From NCBI GenBank assembly GCA_964017235.1, contig OZ024936.1:33006040-33070039 (forward strand): a stretch of 64,000 bases of DNA, in the 5' to 3' direction. Source of the stretch: Sabellastarte sp. h YS-2021 (Eukaryota; Annelida; Polychaeta; Sabellida; Sabellidae). The position numbers and the translations under genes were made by a program. Below, piece after piece: positions 27,101 to 39,100 of the stretch; position 1 is the stretch's first letter; each line of letters starts with the position of its first letter. The notes under the pieces were generated by a model. The model searched no databases and was not told the origin of the DNA. It saw only the letters and a program-made list of their open reading frames with translations.

Positions 27101-30100
27101 AATGGCAAAACACAAATTTGCTTCTATCTCGGCGGCCATTTTCAACCCACAGGGTATCTAAGGAGTGTACTCTTTGTAATTTTCCAAAAATTTTCCCCTC
27201 CCCAAAAATGGCGGCCATTTTGAATTTTCGAATTTTTGCCAAAAATGGCAAAACACAAATTTGCTTCTATCTCCTTAACCGTGCGAGATAGAGCGATTTC
27301 GTCGAAATTTTCACAGGGTATCTAAGGAGTGCAATCTTTGCAATTTTCAAAAAAATTTCCCCTCTTCAAAAATGGTGGCCATTTTGAATTTTCGAATTTT
27401 TACCAAAAATGGCAAAACACAAATTTGCTTCTATCTCCTTAACCGTGCGAGATAGAGCGATTTCGTCGAAATTTTCGACCCACAGGGTATCTAAGGAATG
27501 CAATCTTTGCAATTTTCAAAAAATTTTCCCCTCCCTGTTACATATATTGGACACTATATTAGTACATTGTATATTACATATATTAGGCACTATATTAGTG
27601 CATTGTTTAGTTTGAGCTTTGTGTTTATACATTGTCATAAAAGATAATTGTGTTGTTGGTTCTTTTTGTGTGTTGACATTTAAAGTAAGGGAGTTGTTGA
27701 CTTTTGTGTTTTAGTGTTTATTGATCTGTTCACAGACTGGGGGAAATCCCCCCCTCAGTGGTTATGTTAGATTTGGGGAAACACAATTGCCAGTAGTTTC
27801 TAGAACTTCCTCCTTTGGCCTAGATGGCTCAAGCCTTTTTGAGTTGGTTCTGTACAATTCCAGAGAAATCTGCGAATGTATATAAGGAATGTACATCTGA
27901 CCACAAGTGAACTTTGTATTCGCTGGCTATAAGGAGAGCTATTGTGTTTTGGAATATAATATAACTTGTGTTGCTGTGAACTTTTACTGGAGTGAACTGG
28001 ATACATCATCTGGACAGATTTATTGTACTTTGGATATTTTGGATATTGTACATTCATATAACAGAGAGTGAATTTACTGCATTTTGGACATTGTCCACAT
28101 CTTGAAGCAGACAGTACAGTTGTGTTAACTCTCTAAATATCTCCAGACAGACATTCTGTGTGACTGGATATATAAAGAATAGCAGGACAAGAACCTTTTG
28201 TGTTGTTGAGTGTGAGACAGGTCACAAGATATAGATATCCGTGTGTGAGTGAACATTGGACAGATCACAGGACAGACCATAGGACATTGGATAGACCACA
28301 GAATATACTACAGGACGGATTACGGAACAGATTGCTGGATACGGCGGATAAACTTAACTCATAATCTCTGTGGTCAGGTCAGCTAGATCTTATTATTGTA
28401 TTAGTGTGTTTGGTTAAGGGCATACCAGTTGACTGTAATCATTATTGTTAATCGCTAAATAAATTTGTTAAGTTAAGCTTTTTGCTTTTTTTTCTGTTAC
28501 AACTTAAAGACAACCGGTAATTGCTACCGTGCTTGCCCGTGACCGTAACAGGAAAATTGGGGGCTCTTCCGGGATCCAACCATTTGATTACAACTATTTG
28601 ATCAACCGTTCAATTAACATTTTGAAAATCCATTTGATTTAGTAATTGGTTACAGTCAACAGTGCTCAAAATGGCTAGTGCTAAAGAGTTTGTACAGTCA
28701 CCATCTATGGAAGTTCTAGAAACTTTTAAAAAAGATATGTTAATACAGATAGCGCAAGAGTTACAGTTAGAAGTAAAAAGGTCAACACGTAAACATGAAC
28801 TTAAAAGGCTTATTGTTGAACAGTTGGTTGATGAAGATGTTTTACCTGATAGTTGTTTAGAAGTGTATAAGCCTCTACCGATGGAACCTTCTGGGCAATA
28901 TGAGATCAGGCGATTAGAAATTGAAAGAGAGTTAAGACTTAAAGAGCTTAAAGCTCAACAGCGAAAAGAAGAGCTTGAAGCTCAACAACGAAAAGAAGAG
29001 CTTGAAGCTCAACAGCGAAAAGAAGAGCTTGAAGCTCGACAAAGAAAAGAAGAGCTTGAGGCTCGAAAAGAAGAGCTTGAAGCTCAAAAGGAAGAGCGAG
29101 CGCTTAAACATGAAAGAGAAATGAGAGCTTTAGAACTCAATGCCCGTAGAATTGCCCATGAAGAGTCCATTGCTACCTAATTTGATTTGGGTAAAAATGT
29201 GCGACTGGTACCACCTTTTAATGAGTCCGAGGTTGATAAGTACTTTCAACATTTTGAAAGAGTAGCTCAAAATTTGAAATGGCCTATAGACCAGTGGCCT
29301 TTATTGCTGCAAAGTGTTTTGAGGGGAAAGGCCCAGGAGGCATACACGGCTTTGCCAATTTCTGAATGTGTGGACTATAACTCTGTCAAAAATGCTATTT
29401 TGAAAGCATATGAGTTGGTACCAGAAGCATATCGTCAAAAATTCAGAAATTATCGTAAACAAGAAAGTCAAACTCATGTTGAATTTGCCCATGAGAAAGA
29501 AGTGTACTTTGACAGATGGTGTTATTCTAGGGAAGTAGGTACAGACTTTGAAAAACTTAGGCAAGTTATTTTGATTGAAGAGTTCAAAAGGTGTGTTCGT
29601 GATGACATTAAAACCTATCTAGATGAACAGAAAGTTGAAAATTTGGCAAAAGCAGCAGCTTATGCTGATGATTATGCGCTAACTCACAAGTCCACTTTCA
29701 ACAAGAATAAGTCCTTTGGTCCTGCTAAAAAGTCGTATCCAGAAATAGGAAAGAAATCTGAAAATGTAGCTCCAGAAAAGAGTTCAGATAAGGGTCAAAC
29801 CTCAAATCAGACTATGAGTAAGGATAGGAAACCCAGATCCTTTGCTCCTGTTTGCCACTATTGTAAGAAACCTGGGCATGTTATGTCTGACTGTTGGCTC
29901 TTAAAGAAGAGAAGAGAAAAGGAGGCAACGCCCAACGCCTTTGTGTCTAGCAAGTCTAACTGGCGTTCAAATCCCAATAGAGCAGAGTCTAGTATTGGTT
30001 TAGACAAGTCTGAGATTATTAGGGAAGAGTTCAAACCTTTTGTGTCTGAGGGTTTTGTATCCTTGGAAAGTAGTTCCAGTCAGGTCCCCATTAAGATATT

Positions 30101-33100
30101 AAGAGACACTGGAGCTACTCAGTCCTTACTTTTAGAAGGTGTATTGCCATTGAGTGTAAGCACATCTACTGGTGAGAGTGTCATTGCTCAAGGTATTGAA
30201 GGAGGCTGTGTGAACGTTCCCTTGCATAAGGTCAAGTTAGTATCAGACTTAGTTACTGGTTCTGTTGTTGTGGGTACCAGGCCCACTTTACCCATTAAAG
30301 GGGTATCTTTGTTGTTGGGAAATGATCTTGCAGGTGGAAAGGTAGTTGCTGATCCTAAGGTTACTTCTAAGCCGATCACTTTGGTTAGCACTGAGAAATT
30401 AGAAGAGGTTATTCCTGGTATTTTTCCCTCCTGTGCTGTGACTCGAGCTATGGCCAAAAAGGCCCAAGAAGAACCAAAAGATTGTAAACAATCTACAGAT
30501 GTCTTAGTTGATTTGTCAGATACATTCTTAAACAACTATGACCATGATGTGCAGAATTATGATACAAATCCCAAGGCCAGGGTAGATTCTGAAAAACAAG
30601 ACTCAATTGACTGTCAAGATGTATCACTTTCAAAATCAAAATTGATTTCAGAGCAGGAAAATGACCCTGAATTAGCTCCTTTATTCAAGTTGGTCTTGCC
30701 ACCAGTAGAGCTAGATAAGGTCCCTGTAGGCTATTATGTCAGAAATGGTGTGCTTATGCGAAAGTGGAGGCCACCAAATGTCCCTGCATCTGAAGAATGG
30801 TCAGTAGTACACCAGATTGTTGTGCCAAAAATGTACCAAAGAAAGATACTGAAATTGGCCCATGAGTCTCCAATGGGTGGCCATTTAGGCATCAACAAAA
30901 CTTACAACAAGATAACCAAACATTTCTATTGGCCTCAAATTCGGCACTGTGTGGCAGAATTTTGCAAAACTTGTCACACTTGTCAAATGGTAGGGAAGCC
31001 AAACCAAAAAATTCCTGTAGCTCCTCTCAAACCCATTCCAGCATTTGAGGAACCATTTAGCAAAGTGATAATTGACTGTGTAGGTCCCTTACCAAAAACT
31101 AAATCCAGAAACCAATATCTTTTGACCATTATGTGCGCCTCAACCAGATTTCCCGAAGCCATACCATTGACCAACATAACAGCTCCCAAAATCTCAAAAG
31201 CTCTGGTTAATTTCTGTACTCTAGTTGGCTTACCAAAAGAGATCCAGTCAGATCAAGGGTCAAATTTTATGTCAGGACTATTTCAACAGGTTGTATTTCA
31301 GTTAGGTGCCAAACAGATCAAATCTAGTGCTTATCACCCAGAATCCCAAGGTGCACTTGAAAGGTTCCATTCCACTTTGAAGAATATGATTAGGACATTT
31401 TGTTTAGATAATGAAAAAGACTGGGATGAAGGCATTAGCTTATTGTTGTTCGCAGTTAGAGAGTCTGTTCAAGAGTCTTTAGGCTTTAGTCCCTTTGAGT
31501 TGGTCTTTGGCCATTCAGTCCGTGGTCCTCTCAAGCTGTTGAAGGAAAATTGGTTATCTGAGAACACCGAGAGCCTAAATCTGTTAGATTATGTCTCGAA
31601 GTTCAGAGATAAGTTGAAGAAGGCTTGTGAGCTGGCGCAACAAAATTTGAAAACTTCTCAGTCAAAAATGAAGATGCTTTACGATAGGAAGTCGCAAAAC
31701 CGTACTTTCAAACCAGGTGACAAGGTTTTAGTGTTACTACCTGTCCAGGGAAATATGTTACAGGCCAGATATCACGGGCCATACAAAGTGTTAAAGAGAG
31801 TAGGTGACCTGGACTATATCATTGAAACCCCGGACAGAAGAAAGTCAACCCAACTATGTCATGTAAATATGGTAAAACCATACTTTGAAAGGGGTGTGAA
31901 AAAACCTGTTATGGTTACTGACTGTAGTATAGAAAGTAACAGTAATCAGGAGCGTGAAATATGGGACGACACTCCTGATCTTGATGTTGAATGTAGAATT
32001 AGGTTGAGTAATTCTGAGATCCTTGATGATTTGGAAACCAAACTGAGTCATGTACCACCAGATAAGAGGGTTCCACTCATTGAATTGCTCTTAAAGTACA
32101 AGTCAGTGTTCCCAAATGCCCCTAATAGGACAAATATACTCATGCATGATGTCGATGTCGGCGATGCCCGTCCGATCAAACAGCATCCGTATCGGGTAAA
32201 TCCTATCAAACTCGAAAAATTAAGGCAGGAAGTGCAATATATGCTAGAAAAAGATATAATTGAACCAAGTCAAAGTAGTTGGACATCTCCTTGTGTTTTG
32301 GTCCCGAAACCAGACGGTTCAATCAGATATTGCACTGACTACAGAAAAGTCAATGTTTTGAGTAAAACGGATTCCTTCCCTATCCCAAGGATGGAAGACT
32401 GTATTGATCGGATTGGCAATGCCAAATACATCACAAAGTGTGATTTACTGAAAGGATATTGGTGTGTACCTCTTACTGAGCGGGCCAAAGAAATATCGGC
32501 CTTCGTGACCCCTGATGGTCTATATCAGTACAAGGTAATGCCATTTGGCATGAAGAACTCCCAAGCCACATTTCAAAGACTAATGAATATATGTTTAAAA
32601 GACTTAGAAGGTGTTGAAGTGTATGTGGATGATATTGTCATCTTTAGTGATACTTGGGAAGAACATTTAAAAAGGCTTGAACAAGTCTTGTTTCGGCTCA
32701 AAGAGGCAAACCTCACTGTAAATTTGTCAAAGAGTGACTTTGTAAAAGCAAAGGTTGTGTACTTAGGGCATGTAGTAGGTCATGGAGTTGTGACACCAAT
32801 CAAAGCTAAAGTGAAAAGCATCATTGACTATCCCATTCCTGAAAATAAGAAAAGCTTAATGAGGTTCCTTGGAATGGCGGGATATTATAGAAAATTTTGC
32901 AAAAACTTTTCAGAGGTCACTGCTCCACTGACTGAACTACTGAAAAAGAATGTAAAATATCACTGGTCAGAGACTTGTCAAAAATCATTTGACAAAGTAA
33001 AGAACCTTCTCTGTTTAGAGCCCGTACTAACTGCTCCGGACTTCAGTAAACCTTTCCGGCTGGCTGTAGACGCCAGTGATGTGGGTGCAGGTGCAGTTTT

Positions 33101-36100
33101 ACTGCAATGTGATAATGAAGATATTGAACTTCCCATCTGCTATTTTTCAAAAAAATTTAATGTTCATCAAAAGAACTACTCTACAATAGAAAAAGAATGT
33201 TTAGCACTCATTTTGGCCATCCAGCATTTTGACATATACATATCTTCATCATCAAAACCCACCGTTGTATACACAGATCACAATCCTTTAGTCTTCTTGC
33301 ACAAAATGAAAAACAAAAATAGAAGATTATTGAACTGGAGTTTAATGTTGCAAGAACACAATCTTCAAATAGAACATGTTAAAGGAAAGGATAATATCTG
33401 TGCGGACGCCCTGTCCAGAAGCTGTATTTAATGTGTGATTTATATACCTGTAATTAGTAAGTTTATAAAAGTTGTACATGGTATCAATTTTACTTTTGTA
33501 TTTAGATAAATATGTTTTGTAAAAAGTTATTACCTGTGTGTATATACCTGGTGAAAATCTCTTGTAAAATTTTGTAACCCCTTGGTTTCCAAAATTTTTC
33601 TTTAAGGGGGGGGAGGTGTTACATATATTGGACACTATATTAGTACATTGTATATTACATATATTAGGCACTATATTAGTGCATTGTTTAGTTTGAGCTT
33701 TGTGTTTATACATTGTCATAAAAGATAATTGTGTTGTTGGTTCTTTTTGTGTGTTGACATTTAAAGTAAGGGAGTTGTTGACTTTTGTGTTTTAGTGTTT
33801 ATTGATCTGTTCACAGACTGGGGGAAATCCCCCCCTCAGTGGTTATGTTAGATTTGGGGAAACACAATTGCCAGTAGTTTCTAGAACTTCCTCCTTTGGC
33901 CTAGATGGCTCAAGCCTTTTTGAGTTGGTTCTGTACAATTCCAGAGAAATCTGCGAATGTATATAAGGAATGTACATCTGACCACAAGTGAACTTTGTAT
34001 TCGCTGGCTATAAGGAGAGCTATTGTGTTTTGGAATATAATATAACTTGTGTTGCTGTGAACTTTTACTGGAGTGAACTGGATACATCATCTGGACAGAT
34101 TTATTGTACTTTGGATATTTTGGATATTGTACATTCATATAACAGAGAGTGAATTTACTGCATTTTGGACATTGTCCACATCTTGAAGCAGACAGTACAG
34201 TTGTGTTAACTCTCTAAATATCTCCAGACAGACATTCTGTGTGACTGGATATATAAAGAATAGCAGGACAAGAACCTTTTGTGTTGTTGAGTGTGAGACA
34301 GGTCACAAGATATAGATATCCGTGTGTGAGTGAACATTGGACAGATCACAGGACAGACCATAGGACATTGGATAGACCACAGAATATACTACAGGACGGA
34401 TTACGGAACAGATTGCTGGATACGGCGGATAAACTTAACTCATAATCTCTGTGGTCAGGTCAGCTAGATCTTATTATTGTATTAGTGTGTTTGGTTAAGG
34501 GCATACCAGTTGACTGTAATCATTATTGTTAATCGCTAAATAAATTTGTTAAGTTAAGCTTTTTGCTTTTTTTTCAGTTACAACTTAAAGACAACCGGTA
34601 ATTGCTACCGTGCTTGCCCGTGACCGTAACATCCCCAAAAATGGCGGCCATTTTGAATTTTCGAATTTTTGCCAAAAATGCAAAACACAAATTTGCTTCT
34701 ATCTCCTTAACCATGCGAGATAGAGCGATTTCGGCAAAATTTTTGACCCGCAGGGTATCTCAGCATTGTACTCTTGGTAATTAAAAAAAAATTTTCCCCT
34801 CCCCAAAAATGGTGGCCATTTTTAATTTTCGAATTTTTGCCAAAAATGGCAAAACACTAATTTGCTTCTATCTCCTTAACCGTGCGAGATAGAGCGATTT
34901 CGGCAAAATTTTTGACCCGCAGGGTATCTGACAATTCTACTCTTGCCAATTTTTAAAAAAGTTTTCCACTCCCCAAAAATGGCGGCCATTTTGAATTTTC
35001 GAATTTTTGCCAAAAATGGCAAAACAAAAATTTGCTTCTATCTCCTTAACCGTGCGAGATAGAGCGATTTCGTCGAAATTTTCGACCCACAGGGTATCTA
35101 AGGAATGCAATCTATGCAATTTTCCAAAAATTTTCCCCTCCCCAAAAATGGCGGCCATTTTGAATTTTCGAATTTTTGCCAAAAATGGCAAAACACAAAT
35201 TTGCTTCTATCTCCTTAACCGTGCGAGGTAGAGCGATTTCGTTGAAATTTTTGACCCACAGGGTATCTAAGGAATGCAATCTTTGCAATTTTCAAAAAAT
35301 TTTTCCCTCCCCAAAAATGGCGGCCATTTTGAATTTTCGAATTTTTGCCAAAAATGCAAAACACAAATTTGCTTCTATCTCCTTAACCGTGCGAGATAGA
35401 GCGATTTCGTCGAAATTTTCGACCCACAGGGTATCTCAGCATTGTACTCTTGGTAATTTTAAAAAAATTTTCCCCTCCCCAAAAATGGCGGCCATTTTTA
35501 ATTTTCGAATTTTTGCCAAAAATGGCAAAACACTAATTTGCTTCTATCTCCTTAACCGTGCGAGATAGAGCGATTTCGGCGAAATTTTCGACCCACAGGG
35601 TATCTGAGAATTGTACTCTTGCCAATTTTTAAAAAGTTTTCCCCTCCCCAAAAATGGCGGCCATTTTGAATTTTCGAATTTTTGCCAAAAATGGCAAAAC
35701 ACAAATTTGCTTCTATCTCCTTAACTGTGTGAGATAGAGCGATTTCGTCGAAATTTTCAACCCACAGGGTATCTAAGGAGTGTACTCTTTGTAATTTTCC
35801 AAAAATTTTCCCCTCCCCAAAAATGGCGGCCATTTTGAATTTTCGAATTTTTGCCCAAAATGGAAAAACACAAACTCGCCTTAACCATGCAAAATAGAGT
35901 TATTTCGTTGAAATTTTCGACCCATAGGGTATCTAAGAAATGTACTCTTGGTAATTTTCAAAAAAATTTCCTTTTCCCAAAAATGGCGGCCATTTTCAAT
36001 TTTCAAATTTTTGCCAAAAATAGAAAAACAGGAATTTGCTTCTATCTTCTTAACCGTGCAAGATAGAGTGATTTCGTCAAAATTTTCAACCCAACCAATG

Positions 36101-39100
36101 CAAAAAGGCATGAAGCTGAAATAATTTACATCCAAACTAATAAATATTTAAGCATCATTGATATATTGTACAAATGAAACAGGGTCTTGTAAGACTACTG
36201 TACAATTTGGGCAAGGTTCATGGGTGGACATTACACATGATAATGTGTGTTCTATGCTATCCTGTTTCTATTCGCATCTACTATCAACAGGGCGTCCTAT
36301 TTCTAGTTTTTAACAGAATTTAAAAAAAAATCTCTTCAACCTTACATTGGCAGTTTTCAAATGAGTTCCATCAAAATTAACACAAAGTTGGTAAATTTGT
36401 GTTTAATTTTAAGAAACAATTGCACAATTTGTTGCTTTTACTGCAGAAAAGAATTCTTATGCTGAAGAACAGAAATTATTAGTCATGGCATATGCAAGCT
36501 GCACGTGCATATTACCGTATATAGAAGGAAATAGTGTTTATATTTTTAGCATGCTTGATTCTGAACCTTGAGTGGTTGGCACATAGCGCATGAGCCACAT
36601 ACATGTAACATCCGTTAAAGGCCTCAGGCCTTTTATATGTACAAAGAACAAAAATGTGGTCAACTAACTAAACTTTTGGTGCGAGATATACAGAGTGTAA
36701 TCACATTTATAATGTGGCTTCTTTTCTAAAGTACAAATAAAAATGACAACAGAAGTATTAGTTGAGGTTTCATTTTCATGAAATTACATTCCAAACTTCT
36801 ATTTTTAGATGAGGTTGAAGCTCCACCTAGCAAACCAGCAAGTAAACCTAAACAGAAACCAATGGGTGGAGTGTCCATGTTTGGAGGAGGTAATTACAAC
36901 TGTCAATCTCACTGAATTTTCTTTACATGTACATGTACATCATAACGGGTGGATTATCTATATTTAGTGGAGGTACTTATTGTCTAGATTTATAAATCTC
37001 ACTTTATTTACAGTTGATTAATATAAATAAATAGTCAAAGTCTCCTTGTAAGAAGTATTTATGACTGTTAGTTATTATATCCCCAGACGAAAGTCGGGGA
37101 TATATTGGATTCAGGTCCGTCGCGCCGCCGCCGCCGCCGCCGCCGCCGTAGAAATTTCCTTGTGGACGCGATAACTCAAAAACAAATTAATATTTTTTTT
37201 TCAAACTTGGTACACATGTTAAGGGTGCCCAAAGGAAGATCCCTATTTTAAGGTGACCTTAAACTCCCAGTAAAAAAGAACTTATGGCCACCTTAAGGTC
37301 AGAAATTGGACTTTTGGCCACTTAGAGCCCTGTAGGTCACAAACTATGATGCTCAGCTGGCTGAAATTTTACCTGACAACACATTAATATGTTCTTAGTA
37401 CATGTGCCGAAAATCACGACTTTAAGTTGAGGAGAAAATTGTGTTTGAGGCCCATAAATACCCCCACTTGGGGATTTTTTGCTATACTTTTCACATATTT
37501 TGCCCTATAATTTGGAAGTGGTAATTCTGATGAGTCTCAAACTGCGCTAGGTATAACTTTGATATGTAATCCTTGTCTGTAGAAAATTTTAGGGCTGTAG
37601 GTTTACCCAAAGGGGTCGACTTAAGGTCTCAAAAGTGCCCACAGAGACCCAATTTATGCACTTTTTGCCACTTTCAAGCACTGTAGCTTTCAAACTATGT
37701 CTCTCATCTAAGTTAAATATCATCTGGGAATATATCTATGTGTTTTCTTATATGTGCCCCAACATTTAGGCCTTTAATAGACAGTTAACCTGTGTATCAG
37801 GACCATAAACACCCACCCGAGTGACCCTTATAAGACATTTTTCACATCTTTTTCCCTGTAACTTGGAAATGGTAAGTCTGAGAAGTTTCAAACTGTATTA
37901 GATATATATTCTGTGTGTAATCTTAGTATGTAACAGATTTTAAGTCTGAAGCTTTAATTTTGAAGGTCAAATTGAGGTCTCTAAAAGGCTCCCAAAGACC
38001 CAATATTTGGACTTTTTGCTACTTTTAAGCCCTGTGACTGTCAAACTATGTGACTGATAGAGCTCAAATCCTATCTGGGAAGATATTAGTATGTTATTTA
38101 TATATGTGCCAAAAATTAAGGTTTTAAGAAGACATTTAACCTGTGTATGAGGACCATAAATCCCCACCCGAGTGACCATTTTTAGACATTTTTCACATAT
38201 TTTGCCCTGTAACTTGGAAATGGTAAGTCTAAGAAGTTTCAAACTCTATTAGATGCATATTCTATGTGTAATCTTAGTATGTGACAAATTTTAAGTCTGA
38301 GGCTTTAATTTGAAGGCCACATTTAGGTCTCTAGAAGGCCCCATAAAGACCCAGTATTTGGACTTTTTGCCAATTTTAAGGCCTGTGACTGTTAAACTAT
38401 GTGACTGATAGAGCTGAAATCTCATCTGGGAATACATTATTATGTTCTTTTTACATGTGCCAAAAATCAAGGCTTCAAGTAGACATTTAACCTGTGTATG
38501 AGGACCTTAAACACCCACCTGAGTGACCCTTTTAAGACATTTTTCACATATTTTGCTCTGTAACTTGGAAATGGTAAGTCTGAGAAGTTTCAAACTTTAT
38601 TAGATACATATTCTATGTGTAATCTTAGTATGTAACAAATTTTAAGTCTGAAGCTTTAATTTGAAAGCCACATCGAGATCTCTAAAAGGCCCACAGAGAC
38701 CCAATATTTGGACTTTTTAACCACCTTTAAGCCCTGTGACTGTTAAACTATGTGATTGATGGAGCTGAAATCCCATCTGGGAATGCATTATTATGTCCTT
38801 TTTACATATGCCGAAAATCAAGGTTTTTAGTAGACATTTAACCTGTGTATGAGGGCCATAGACACTCACCCAAGTGCCTTTTTGGACATTTTTTCCGTAT
38901 TTTGCCCTGTTATTTGGAAATGCTTAGTGTGACAAGTCTTAAACTGTATTATATATAATTTTTGTTTGTTATGTATGTCCCCCAAAAAGTTTCAGATCTG
39001 TTGTTTAATTGCTAAGGTCTCTTTAACAATTGTAAAATGCCCACAGAAACCCAATTTATGGACATTATGCCACTTTAAAGCCTAGTAACTGTCAAACTAT

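Larger units (their letters stand above)
27536..34631 (+). mobile_element. Ty3/gypsy-type LTR retrotransposon with integrase before RT (Gmr1-like), 7096 bp
   Basis: Complete element: 1015-bp direct LTRs starting TGTTAC and ending GTAACA, a tRNA-Pro-type primer site, gag-pol on the + strand, a purine-rich tract, and a 4-bp duplication TCCC (27532-27535 / 34632-34635) in a tandem-repeat unit whose intact copies show the empty site (cccctccccaaaaatgg). The two LTRs differ at about one position by eye (t/a near 28495 / 34576), so insertion is very recent. The pol order is PR-IN-RT-RH. One in-frame stop interrupts gag. Confidence 0.95.
26009..36255. mobile_element. Helentron-like minisatellite element in intron 10, split by an LTR retrotransposon
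   Basis: Left end ATGTCCACCC...GGGGGGTGGATAT is a near-palindrome after flank TT. A GTCCGAT-type minisatellite follows, then a ~170-bp tandem array. The right end has GGGTGGACAT (36222-36231) and then a hairpin ACACAT-gata-ATGTGT. The layout equals that of copies A/B and of the 49.8-57.3 kb element. The exact right edge is uncertain. Without the LTR insert the element would be about 3.2 kb. Confidence 0.6.

Noticed and set aside
26514-27291. Several 70-100 codon open frames with MAAILNFRIFAKN-type peptides in both strands
   Set aside because: They recur once per 170-bp tandem unit, in both directions, and are explained by the repeat. No start, splice or codon evidence supports a gene.
27800-28057. 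Small protein on the minus strand of the LTR
   Set aside because: Occurs identically in both LTRs and overlaps promoter sequence. No evidence for a gene.
29301-33719. Minus-strand frames opposite gag-pol
   Set aside because: Shadows of the long + strand frame with no domain content.
34602-36135. The same kind of frames in the right half of the array
   Set aside because: Repeat by-products as above.
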